Assembly: GCA_021730825.1 (NCBI GenBank)
Contig: JAKFYO010000268.1
Span: 1 to 6,041 of the forward strand
Length of the DNA: 6,041 nucleotides
DNA from: Hyphomicrobiales bacterium
GTDB taxonomy: Bacteria; Pseudomonadota; Alphaproteobacteria; Rhizobiales; Xanthobacteraceae
Direction of reading: 5' to 3'
A program made the translations under genes and the position numbers. The notes beneath the pieces are model-generated. The model was given only the letters and a program-made list of their open reading frames with translations. It did no database searches and was not told where the DNA came from. This document shows positions 1 through 6,041 of this stretch, one piece after another (the stretch's first letter is position 1; each line of letters begins with the position of its first letter).

Positions 1-14
1 AAAAACCAGCGTAA

Positions 15-1631
15 TTAGGCCTGCTCGCGTAGCAGACGCCGGATCACTTTCCCGGTCGTTGTCATCGGCATCGAATCCACGAACGCCACTTCGCGCGGGT
101 ATTCATGCGCGGCAAGCTGCGTCTTCACGAAGTTCTGAATTTCAGTGGCGAGCGTTTCTGACGCCGCGTGGCCCGGCTTCAACTGCACGAAGGCTTTTAC
201 GATTTCGTTCCGGGTCGCGTCGGGTTTGCCGACGACGGCCGCAAGCGCCACAGCCGGATGGCGAATGAGGCAGTCCTCGATTTCGCCGGGTCCGATGCGA
301 TAGCCGGATGAAGTGATCACGTCGTCATCGCGGCCGACGAAGAAGAAGTAGCCTTCGCCGTCCATGGTCCCCTGATCGCCGGTCAGCATCCAGTCGCCGA
401 TGAATTTTTCGCGCGTCGCTTCCGGGCGTTTCCAGTATTCGAGGAACATCACCGGGTTCGGGCGCTTCACTGCGATCTGGCCAAGTTCTTCCGGTTCGCA
501 GATGCTGCCATCTTCGCGAATGACTGCGACTTCGTGACCGGGGATGGCCTTGCCGATCGCGCCAGGTTTGGAAACGCCGAGCATGTGGCAGGAGCCGAGC
601 ACGAGATTGCATTCGGTCTGGCCGTAGAACTCGTTGATGATGAGACCGAAGGCTTCCTTGCCCCACTCGTAGGTTTCAGCACCGAGCGACTCGCCCCCCG
701 AACCGAGCGTGCGCAATTTCAGATCGTGCCTGCCGCGCGGGCTTTTTGCCGAGCGCAACATGCGCAGCGCCGTCGGCGGAATGAAGACGTTGCGGACGTT
801 CTGCTTCGCCATCAGCGCATAGGCTTCTTCCGGATCGAACTTGTCGAACTTGCGCGAGACCACGGCGACGCCGTGATGCAGTGAAGGCAGGAGTACATCC
901 AGGAGTCCGCCGGCCCAGGCCCAGTCCGCAGGCGTCCAGAACAGGTCGCCGGGTTGCGGAAATAAATCGTGCGGCATCTCCACGCCGGGCAGATGCCCGA
1001 GCACCACGCGATGCCCGTGCAGCGCGCCTTTCGGCTGGCCGGTGGTGCCGGAGGTGTAAATCATCAGGCCCGGATCGTCGGGCGAAGTATCGACGGGAGT
1101 GAAAGACGACGAAGCTTTGTCGAGGAGTACGTTGAAATCCTCGACGCCGTCGCTTGCGCCATCGACGGAGAGAATGAGTTTCAACTCCGGTGTTTCGCCG
1201 CGGATTTCCTTCACCCGTGCCGCACCTTGCGCGTTCGTGATCACCGCCTTCGCGCCGGAATTTTGCAGGCGATAGGAAACGGCCTCAGGCCCGAACACGA
1301 TCGCAACGGGAAGCGCGATTGCGCCAAGCTTGTAGATCGCGGCGTGCGAAGCCGCGACCTCCGGCGATTGCGGCATGTAAATGATGACGCGGTCGCCGCG
1401 CTCGATGCCTTTGGCGCGCAGTGCATTTGCGAGGCGGTTAGAGGTTTCGCTTAGCCAGCCAAATGAGAATGTTTCGCTGCGCCCGTCGGGATGAACGTGA
1501 ACGATCGCCGCGCGGCCGGGGTCAATCGCGGCCCATTTGTCGGAAATATCGACGCCGATGTTGTAGCGGGCGGGAATCTGCCAGCGGAAATTCCGCGTGA
1601 GTTCTTCGAAGTTGGAAGCCTTAGGCAGCAT
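15..1631 (-). CDS. AMP-forming acyl-CoA synthetase (ANL superfamily)
   Basis: Predicted cytoplasmic enzyme that activates a carboxylic acid with ATP to an acyl-adenylate and then transfers the acyl group to CoA. The 538-residue length is normal for the family. Seen in the sequence: the phosphate-binding loop YTSGTTGQPKG (192-202), the A5 motif NEFYGQTE (333-340), TGD (417-419), GRDDDVI (433-439), the hinge and A8 region SSGYRIGPGEIE (441-452), and the C-terminal TTTGKVIRR with the probable catalytic lysine at 528. The large N-terminal and small C-terminal domains are therefore both complete. The ATG is supported by GGAG six bases upstream. Overall style (for example PADWAWAGGLLD, 234-245) resembles acetyl- or medium-chain acyl-CoA synthetases, but the acyl substrate cannot be read from the sequence. 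It is the last minus-strand gene in the window, 35 bases after the CAP lipoprotein gene. The family call is firm; substrate is unknown. Confidence 0.95.
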   Translation of the reverse strand: MLPKASNFEELTRNFRWQIPARYNIGVDISDKWAAIDPGRAAIVHVHPDGRSETFSFGWLSETSNRLANALRAKGIERGDRVIIYMPQSPEVAASHAAIYKLGAIALPVAIVFGPEAVSYRLQNSGAKAVITNAQGAARVKEIRGETPELKLILSVDGASDGVEDFNVLLDKASSSFTPVDTSPDDPGLMIYTSGTTGQPKGALHGHRVVLGHLPGVEMPHDLFPQPGDLFWTPADWAWAGGLLDVLLPSLHHGVAVVSRKFDKFDPEEAYALMAKQNVRNVFIPPTALRMLRSAKSPRGRHDLKLRTLGSGGESLGAETYEWGKEAFGLIINEFYGQTECNLVLGSCHMLGVSKPGAIGKAIPGHEVAVIREDGSICEPEELGQIAVKRPNPVMFLEYWKRPEATREKFIGDWMLTGDQGTMDGEGYFFFVGRDDDVITSSGYRIGPGEIEDCLIRHPAVALAAVVGKPDATRNEIVKAFVQLKPGHAASETLATEIQNFVKTQLAAHEYPREVAFVDSMPMTTTGKVIRRLLREQA

Positions 1632-1637
1632 TACCGT

Positions 1638-1641
1638 CTCC
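1638..1641 (-). promoter_or_regulatory. Ribosome binding site of the acyl-CoA synthetase gene
   Basis: On the minus strand GGAG lies six bases before the ATG at 1631-1629. This is a good Shine-Dalgarno match at normal spacing and supports that start. It lies in the 35-base gap after the CAP gene stop codon, which fits re-initiation within one transcript. Confidence 0.6.
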
Positions 1642-1666
1642 AGAATTTCCGGAGAGCGTTGTAGCG

Positions 1667-2182
1667 CTACTTGTCCGGCTCCGCGAGTACGAGCGCCCAG
1701 AACACCTTGTATTTGGAGTTCGGCGCGTAAGCGGTCGCAATCCCGATCTTGGTTGCACCGGAGAGCAGCATGTTCTTGTTGTGCGAAGGGGAATCGCGCC
1801 AGCCCGAGAACGCCTCGGCGAGCGTGTGATATCCCGCGCCGACATTCTCCGCGGCGCCCCGCGCCTGAAAGCCAGAGGCTGCGAGGCGCTTGTTGAAGCT
1901 ACGCCCACCCGGATCGTGCGTGACCTGATTGCGGTTCGCCATGGCCTTCGCCTGCGCTTCCGCCATCTCGACCAGACGCGCGTCGATCTCGACCCGCGGC
2001 AGTCCGTTGCGCTGGCGATAATCGGAAAGAAGAGATGCGGCCGCGTTTACATTCAACTGCGCTTCGGCGCGCGCGAGGTTGTCGTAGAATGCCGGCTGTT
2101 GCGGCGCTTCAGGTGTGCCGGCGCAACCGGCAAGCGCAAGAAAGCCGAGTACGGTGCAGATATCCATGAGTCCCCGTCGCAT
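1667..2182 (-). CDS. CAP (SCP/PR1-like) domain lipoprotein
   Basis: Small predicted lipoprotein of 171 residues. The N-terminus has two arginines, a short hydrophobic stretch and the lipobox LAGC (17-20), so Cys20 should be lipidated and the protein anchored to a membrane facing the periplasm. After a short linker, residues about 48-168 form a single CAP domain of the bacterial YkwD-like type. The conserved cavity residues are visible: His89 in THDPGG, Glu112 in AAENVGAG, and His134 in GWRDSPSHNKNML, followed by a C-terminal beta strand around KVFWALVLAEP. Bacterial CAP proteins of this class are mostly uncharacterised, so no reaction is assigned. The ATG at 2182 has AGGA five bases upstream; an in-frame ATG at 2167 would give a shorter signal peptide and is less likely. 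The gene starts 27 bases after the MscS-type channel gene ends and is probably co-transcribed with it. Confidence 0.92.
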   Translation of the reverse strand: MRRGLMDICTVLGFLALAGCAGTPEAPQQPAFYDNLARAEAQLNVNAAASLLSDYRQRNGLPRVEIDARLVEMAEAQAKAMANRNQVTHDPGGRSFNKRLAASGFQARGAAENVGAGYHTLAEAFSGWRDSPSHNKNMLLSGATKIGIATAYAPNSKYKVFWALVLAEPDK

Positions 2183-2194
2183 GACAGTCCTGTC
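2183..2194 (-). promoter_or_regulatory. Ribosome binding site of the CAP gene inside a small inverted repeat
   Basis: The minus strand reads GACAGGACTGTC directly before the ATG. AGGA within it is a Shine-Dalgarno match five bases from the start and decides for the ATG at 2182. The 12 bases form an imperfect palindrome (GACAG and CTGTC around GA), which could fold as a four-base-pair stem with GGAC in the loop. Such a short stem is weak, so a regulatory role is only a possibility. Confidence 0.5.
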
Positions 2195-2209
2195 GTTAGC
2201 GCGAAGTGC

Positions 2210-4636
2210 TTAACGCTTGCTTGCCGGCGTTTCCGGCGCGGGCTTTTGGCCGTCCGGAGCGGTACTCGGCGATTGCGAATCGGGAACCTGATCCTCCTCG
2301 TCGTCCGGAGAAGCGGTTTCCGCCACCGCCTTGCGAATGCCTATTTTACGAAACGCACGCAGGATCGCGAAGTTCAGTTCGCTCTTGGTCTGGGTCGCGA
2401 TTGTCGCGCTGCGGATCAGGCAGCGTAGCTCGAAGCCGAGATTGTCGCCGTCGATATTGAGCAGCATTACCTTCGGCTCGGGGTTCTTGATGACGTTATT
2501 GTTCTCCTGCGCGACGTGCATGAGAATTTCCTGCACGACGTCCACATCCGTATCGGCCGGCACGCTCACCGGAATTTTGATGCGCGACGGGGTGTTGTGA
2601 TGCGTCCAGTTGGTGACGGCGCCGGTGATCAGTTCGGTATTCGGAATAATCAGCGTCGCGCGGTCGAAGGTTTCGACCTCGGTCGAGCGTACGCTGATCT
2701 TGCGGATATAGCCGTCGCTGCCTTTGACGTTGATTAGGTCGCCGACCTTCACCGGACGTTCGGTGAGCAGGATCAGGCCCGAGACGAAATTCGAAACGAT
2801 CGCCTGCAAGCCGAAGCCGATACCGACCGACAGCGCACCGGCAACCAGCGCGATGTTTTCGAGATTGAGGCCGAGCCGGCCAAGCGCAAGCGAGATCGCA
2901 GCGATCACGCCGATATAACCCGCAATCGTCGCAATCGAATTCTTGAGACTGGTGTCCAGGCTCGTGCGCGGCAGAACCGTCTTGTCCAGCCAGCGCTGCA
3001 AGATGCGCGACAGATAGATGCCGACAATAAGGATGCCGATGGCGGCACCGATGTCGTAAAGCGAAATCCGCAGCTTGCCGAACTCGATGCCGAAGGACGC
3101 GCGGTCGAAGCTCGCTGCGAGATCGGTGAGTGATGCGCCCCAGTTTCCGACTACCAGGAAAAGCGCCACCACGAACACCAGCACGCGCGCGGCACCAGCA
3201 AAGAGCGCCGCGGCAAGTTCTAAACTCTGCGTCCGGATGCCGAGCGTTGACGCAAAAGAGCGTCCGCGCTGCGTATGGGCCTGCAGGCCTTCGTCGAAAT
3301 AGGCGTTGATCAACTGCAGAATGACGTAAGCGCTTGCGATCACGATGGCGGCGTGGATCAGCCGGCTCGTCAGGAACGAGGCGAGCCAGATATAGCCGGT
3401 GAGTACGCTGCCCAGAATGACCGCGGCCACGATCCAGAGCACGAGCCGCATCCAGTTCGGGGCGGGGTCTTCCTTGCCTTCTTCGGCGGCCTGCCGCGTC
3501 TTCAGGAGCGCGCGGATGATGATGACTGCGATCAGCCCCGCCATCAGCGCGCTGGTCGCAGTCAGCATGACGCGCGGGGCGCCAAGACCGCGGTGAATGA
3601 TGTTGAGCGAGGCGCCGATCGCCGCGATCAGGAGGCCGTAGGTCGAGTGGCTGTAGAAGCGCGCGGCGGTTTCGTCGCTGATGTTCAGGATACGGCGCGG
3701 AAAATCTCCGGGCCGCAATAGCGCTCCGGCCAGTGCGCGGCCGGTGGCATAAAGCGTTACCGCTGCGAGAATACCGAGCGCAGATTGGTGCGCGCGTTCG
3801 ATCAGGAAATCGAATGAGGAAAGAATCTCGATGACGGCATAGACCGCAAGCGGCAAGGCTACCGCACCGAGGATCGCGTCGCGTAGTGCTGCCTTCGCGC
3901 GCCGCAAGCGCGGCAGCGGCACGTCCTTCGGATAATCGACGGATTGCGTGAAGTAGTGCGTGACCCAGCGTTGCGCGAAGAAAATTCCGAGCACTGCGAT
4001 CAGGCACATTAAAAGTCCGACCAGTGCACTCTGCACCACGCCGTCGTACTGCGAGACGGTGTTCAGCCATTCGCGCGAGTACGTGGCGACAGCGCGAAGC
4101 TCGCCAGGGATGGCCTGTGCCGCGCCAAGCCAGAGTTTCGGGTCGAGAATACTCATGGTGCGCTCGAACAGGCGATCCGCAAGCCGGGAGCGGCGCACTT
4201 CCTCTATGCGGCCTGCCAGTTGATCGCCGCGTAAGACGAGTACGCGGGCCTGTTTCAGCAGGGCATCGATCTCGCCCTGCTGCGCGCCGAGCTGTTTGCG
4301 CTGATCGGCGATGCCGGTGTCTTCCGCGGGTGCATCTTTCGCTGGCGCGGGGCCGAGCGCCTTTACGCGGGTTTCGATTTCAGCCAGCCGCGGCTCAAGG
4401 CGTTCGATGATCTGGCCGAGTTCGCTGCGCAGCGGCTCGATGGCGTCGCGCAGACGCGTGAGTTCACTGCGTCGGCTCTGCGCGGTGATCCCGGTCTCGA
4501 CGTATTCGAAGACCGAACCGATGGTCTCAAGCCGCACACGAAGGTCGGCATTACTCTGGTTCTGCGCGAGCGCGGGAAGCGCAAGCGCTGCGGCGCCGAT
4601 GAGAGCGAGCGTAAATCTGCGTATGATCAAGGTCAT
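2210..4636 (-). CDS. Large MscS-family mechanosensitive ion channel with periplasmic coiled-coil N-terminus
   Basis: Predicted inner-membrane channel of 808 residues, far longer than the roughly 290 residues of E. coli MscS, likely protecting cells against osmotic downshock. Numbering is from the ATG at 4636. Residues 1-24 are a signal peptide (two arginines, a hydrophobic core, then ALA before Gln25). Residues about 30-195 are a charged, heptad-like coiled coil in the periplasm, consistent with the DUF3772 type. About ten hydrophobic helices follow between 199 and 586. The MscS core begins with a Gly/Ala-rich pore helix (about 594-625; GALSVGIGFGLQAIVSNF), followed by LLTERPVKVGD, a beta domain to about 690 and an alpha/beta domain to about 768. 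An acidic, proline-rich tail ends it (770-808). In-frame starts upstream (ATG 4681, TTG 4687) add 15 or 17 polar residues before the signal peptide and lack a Shine-Dalgarno sequence; 4636 has only a weak GAAG. The family is certain; the start is not. Confidence 0.93.
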   Translation of the reverse strand: MTLIIRRFTLALIGAAALALPALAQNQSNADLRVRLETIGSVFEYVETGITAQSRRSELTRLRDAIEPLRSELGQIIERLEPRLAEIETRVKALGPAPAKDAPAEDTGIADQRKQLGAQQGEIDALLKQARVLVLRGDQLAGRIEEVRRSRLADRLFERTMSILDPKLWLGAAQAIPGELRAVATYSREWLNTVSQYDGVVQSALVGLLMCLIAVLGIFFAQRWVTHYFTQSVDYPKDVPLPRLRRAKAALRDAILGAVALPLAVYAVIEILSSFDFLIERAHQSALGILAAVTLYATGRALAGALLRPGDFPRRILNISDETAARFYSHSTYGLLIAAIGASLNIIHRGLGAPRVMLTATSALMAGLIAVIIIRALLKTRQAAEEGKEDPAPNWMRLVLWIVAAVILGSVLTGYIWLASFLTSRLIHAAIVIASAYVILQLINAYFDEGLQAHTQRGRSFASTLGIRTQSLELAAALFAGAARVLVFVVALFLVVGNWGASLTDLAASFDRASFGIEFGKLRISLYDIGAAIGILIVGIYLSRILQRWLDKTVLPRTSLDTSLKNSIATIAGYIGVIAAISLALGRLGLNLENIALVAGALSVGIGFGLQAIVSNFVSGLILLTERPVKVGDLINVKGSDGYIRKISVRSTEVETFDRATLIIPNTELITGAVTNWTHHNTPSRIKIPVSVPADTDVDVVQEILMHVAQENNNVIKNPEPKVMLLNIDGDNLGFELRCLIRSATIATQTKSELNFAILRAFRKIGIRKAVAETASPDDEEDQVPDSQSPSTAPDGQKPAPETPASKR

Positions 4637-4709
4637 TGTCTTCGCCGCGGAAAGTTCGGGGGATTTGGTCCGGGTAGCCATGAACAAGGGATGTGGCCGG
4701 AATAGGAAC

Positions 4710-4786
4710 TGGTGGTCCCGACAGGAATCGAACCTGTGACCTTCGGTTTAGGAAACCGCTGCTCTATCCGGCTGAGCTACGGGACC
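4710..4786 (-). tRNA. tRNA-Arg (anticodon CCT)
   Basis: A full cloverleaf of 77 bases with an encoded CCA end can be folded by eye on the minus strand. The acceptor arms GGTCCCG and CGGGACC pair perfectly, with discriminator A. The D arm is GCTC/GAGC with GG in the loop. The anticodon loop is TTCCTAA, giving CCT, which reads the arginine codon AGG. The T arm is ACAGG/CCTGT with loop TTCGATT, and the variable loop is a short five bases (AGGTC). The first anticodon-stem pair (G27-A43) is mismatched. The channel gene follows on the same strand with no obvious terminator between. The antisense strand reads as an open frame beginning VPTGIEPVTFGLGNRCS, a familiar spurious translation of tRNA genes. 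Confidence 0.96.
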
Positions 4787-4850
4787 CCCATGGTAGCGGC
4801 CCGGTCTAACACAGCGGGCGAGGGCTTTGCAGCGCTTTCCTCCCTGTCGC

Positions 4851-4854
4851 AGGA
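4851..4854 (+). promoter_or_regulatory. Ribosome binding site of the nuclease-like gene
   Basis: AGGA lies ten bases before the ATG at 4865 and seven bases before the in-frame GTG at 4862. The distance fits the GTG slightly better, but both give essentially the same signal peptide. Either way it shows that translation does not begin inside the tRNA, although the reading frame stays open back to 4712. Confidence 0.45.
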
Positions 4855-4864
4855 TCGGTGCGTG

Positions 4865-5689
4865 ATGTTTGCCTTCGGCTTCCGGCTCGTTCTGGGCCTT
4901 GTTCTCGCCGCTTCCGGCGTGGGCTTGGCCATGGCCGCGGACCCGGCGCTTTGCGGCGGCAAGCCGACCGCGGTCCGAATCACGGAGGCGCTGGACGGCG
5001 CCTCGCTCAAACTCGCGGACGGACGCGTGGTGCGGCTCTCGAACCTGATCGCGCCCTTGCCGATCGACGGCGACAAGGATGCAATCATGCGCGCGAAAGA
5101 AACGCTCGCGGAAATCGCAAACGGAAAGGATGCGCTGCTTTATGTCTCGTCCGAAGCGAAGGACCGCTACGGCAGGATCAGCGCGCAATCGATTGCGATC
5201 GGCGAAAAACTCTGGCTGGAAGCCGAACTGCTTTCGCGCGGACTCGTGCGTGTATTCCCCGGCACAGATGACAACTGCGCGAAAGCTCTGTTGCAATATG
5301 AAGCGAAGGCACGAGCGATTAAGGCGGGCTTCTGGAGTGGGTCCAGATTCGCAGTCCTCGATGCAAACAATATCGAAGCCCTGTTCGCCGCCGAAGGGCG
5401 GTTCGTTATCGTCGAGGGAACCATCCGTCGCGTGGGCGAGGCGCGGGGCCGCGTCTATCTCGACTTCGGGCGGCGTTTCACGGAAGATTTTACGATCATT
5501 GTGCCGGATGGAATCCGCAAAAGCCTTGTGGCACAGGGTTCCGATCCGAAAAGCTGGCGCGGAAGGCGCGTTCGCGTTAGAGGTATTCTGTTTTCCTGGG
5601 GCGGCCCTGCCATAGAAGTTAACCTGGCGCTGGCTATCGAACTCTTGAACCAGACTATCCCGGACCAAAAAATTCCGAAGAGCGAATGA
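4865..5689 (+). CDS. Secreted thermonuclease-like (SNase-fold) protein with C-terminal OB-like domain
   Basis: Predicted exported protein of 274 residues. Residues 1-24 form a signal peptide with likely cleavage after AMA. Residues about 36-158 match the staphylococcal nuclease fold: VRITEALDGASLKLADGRVV, RL at 57-58, DRYGR at 100-104, and the typical helix EAKARAIKAGFW (146-157). Compared with S. aureus nuclease, Arg57 and Arg104 correspond to Arg35 and Arg87. The equivalents of Asp21, Asp40 and Glu43 appear to be Ala46, Ile62 and Leu65, so nuclease activity is doubtful. Residues about 177-262 (RFVIVEGTIRRV to EVNLALAIEL) look like a second beta-rich, OB-like domain seen in alphaproteobacterial relatives. 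The frame is open back to 4712, but that extension translates antisense to the tRNA; the start at 4865 (or GTG 4862) with AGGA upstream is preferred. The stop overlaps the start of the M48 gene, suggesting coupled translation. Alternative role: a non-catalytic nucleic-acid or protein-binding envelope protein. Confidence 0.88.
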   Translation: MFAFGFRLVLGLVLAASGVGLAMAADPALCGGKPTAVRITEALDGASLKLADGRVVRLSNLIAPLPIDGDKDAIMRAKETLAEIANGKDALLYVSSEAKDRYGRISAQSIAIGEKLWLEAELLSRGLVRVFPGTDDNCAKALLQYEAKARAIKAGFWSGSRFAVLDANNIEALFAAEGRFVIVEGTIRRVGEARGRVYLDFGRRFTEDFTIIVPDGIRKSLVAQGSDPKSWRGRRVRVRGILFSWGGPAIEVNLALAIELLNQTIPDQKIPKSE

Positions 5690-6041
5690 TGTTACGGCTC
5701 GCGAAGCAATTTGAGCGATTTCGCGCTGTTTTCAGCGGCGCAGTACTGTCGCTCGCGCTCGCGTCCTGCTCGACGGCCAATCTCGATCAATTCGGCTTCG
5801 GCGAGCGCAAGGAGCACGACGCGGTCGCGGACGCGTTGCCTCCCGCGCAGCGCAAAGAACACGAGCGGCTGATTTCGACCTATGGCGGCATCTATCGCGC
5901 CCCCGCGTTGCAGGTTTTGATCGAGCAGACGATCGGCCGGCTCGGTCCTGCGTCGGAAAAGCCGGAACTGAAATATCGTGTGACGATCCTGAATTCGCCC
6001 GCGATCAATGCGTTCGCGCTACCCGGCGGGTCGCTTTATGT
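5686..6041 (+). CDS. M48-family metalloprotease lipoprotein (partial, 3' end outside window)
   Basis: Only the first 118 codons are present. The translation starts MMLRLAKQFERFRAVFSG, continues as a hydrophobic segment and reaches the lipobox LASC with Cys28, so a lipid-anchored periplasmic protein is expected. Residues about 55-118 resemble the start of M48 peptidases of the BepA/YfgC and LoiP type: ISTYGGIYRAPALQ, then VTILNSPAINAFALPGGSLY. The NSPxINAFALPGG motif normally precedes the zinc-binding HEXXH helix, which lies beyond the window, so catalytic competence cannot be judged. Known relatives act in outer-membrane protein quality control. The start ATGA overlaps the upstream stop codon by four bases. 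A second ATG at 5689 is equally possible and has AAGAG six bases upstream. Confidence 0.88.
   Translation, partial: MMLRLAKQFERFRAVFSGAVLSLALASCSTANLDQFGFGERKEHDAVADALPPAQRKEHERLISTYGGIYRAPALQVLIEQTIGRLGPASEKPELKYRVTILNSPAINAFALPGGSLY

Noticed and set aside
1..14. T-run on the minus strand just after the synthetase stop codon, considered as a terminator
   Set aside because: Five T residues are seen at the window edge but no stable GC-rich hairpin precedes them; the sequence beyond the edge is not available.
1661..1670. Perfect palindrome GTAGCGCTAC at the CAP gene stop codon, considered as a terminator
   Set aside because: The stem has no room for a loop of normal size beyond two or three pairs and no T-run follows, so it does not look like an intrinsic terminator.
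2496..4070. Long 524-codon open frame on the minus strand inside the channel gene
   Set aside because: Its translation is arginine- and alanine-rich with no recognisable domain, and it lies wholly within the channel gene in another frame. It is a shadow frame caused by high GC content.
4710..4786. tRNA-Arg as an integration site for a mobile element
   Set aside because: No integrase, no repeated copy of the tRNA 3' end and no foreign-looking genes are in the window; both flanks look like normal chromosomal genes.
4712..4861. Open reading frame extending the nuclease-like gene upstream through the tRNA, starting MVPTGIEPVTFGLGNRCS
   Set aside because: This is the antisense translation of the tRNA-Arg gene, a well-known spurious protein start. 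The signal peptide and the AGGA sequence both place the real start at 4862-4865.
4787..4864. Promoters for the tRNA and the divergent nuclease-like gene
   Set aside because: Promoters may lie here, but I found no -35 and -10 pair close enough to consensus on either strand to call one. For example, TTGCAG at 4828 is followed only by a poor -10 that overlaps the ribosome binding site.
4748..5668. Long 306-codon minus-strand open frame opposite the nuclease-like gene
   Set aside because: It has no domain signature, covers the secreted protein gene in antisense, and runs into the tRNA. It is a high-GC shadow of the real plus-strand gene.

Overview
The window looks like ordinary chromosomal DNA from an alphaproteobacterium, probably of the order Hyphomicrobiales (Rhizobiales). 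I infer this from the high GC content, the GC-rich third codon positions, the alphaproteobacterial style of the MscS-type channel (long periplasmic coiled-coil N-terminus), and a secreted nuclease-like gene coupled to an M48 protease lipoprotein gene. The genus cannot be fixed from the sequence alone. I see no phage genes, transposases, integrases, CRISPR arrays or long repeats.

The left three quarters is a tightly packed minus-strand set. In transcription order it holds a tRNA-Arg with anticodon CCT (4710-4786), a large MscS-family mechanosensitive channel (2210-4636, possibly starting further upstream), a small CAP/SCP-domain lipoprotein (1667-2182) and an AMP-forming acyl-CoA synthetase (15-1631). 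The three protein genes are separated by only 27 and 35 bases and no convincing terminator lies between them, so they may share a transcript. The channel and the lipoprotein are both envelope proteins. The synthetase is a cytoplasmic metabolic enzyme and probably has no functional tie to them.

The right quarter is a plus-strand pair that diverges from the tRNA. It holds a secreted protein with a degenerate staphylococcal-nuclease-like domain followed by a probable OB-like domain (4865-5689). Its stop codon overlaps the start of an M48-family metalloprotease lipoprotein (from 5686, cut by the window end). The overlap suggests translational coupling and a shared envelope role.

No gene-free stretch exceeds 300 bases. 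The most interesting observation is that the nuclease-like domain appears to have lost most of its catalytic and calcium-binding residues while its fold and its coupling to the protease gene are kept. I do not see strong evidence for a wholly new multi-gene system.
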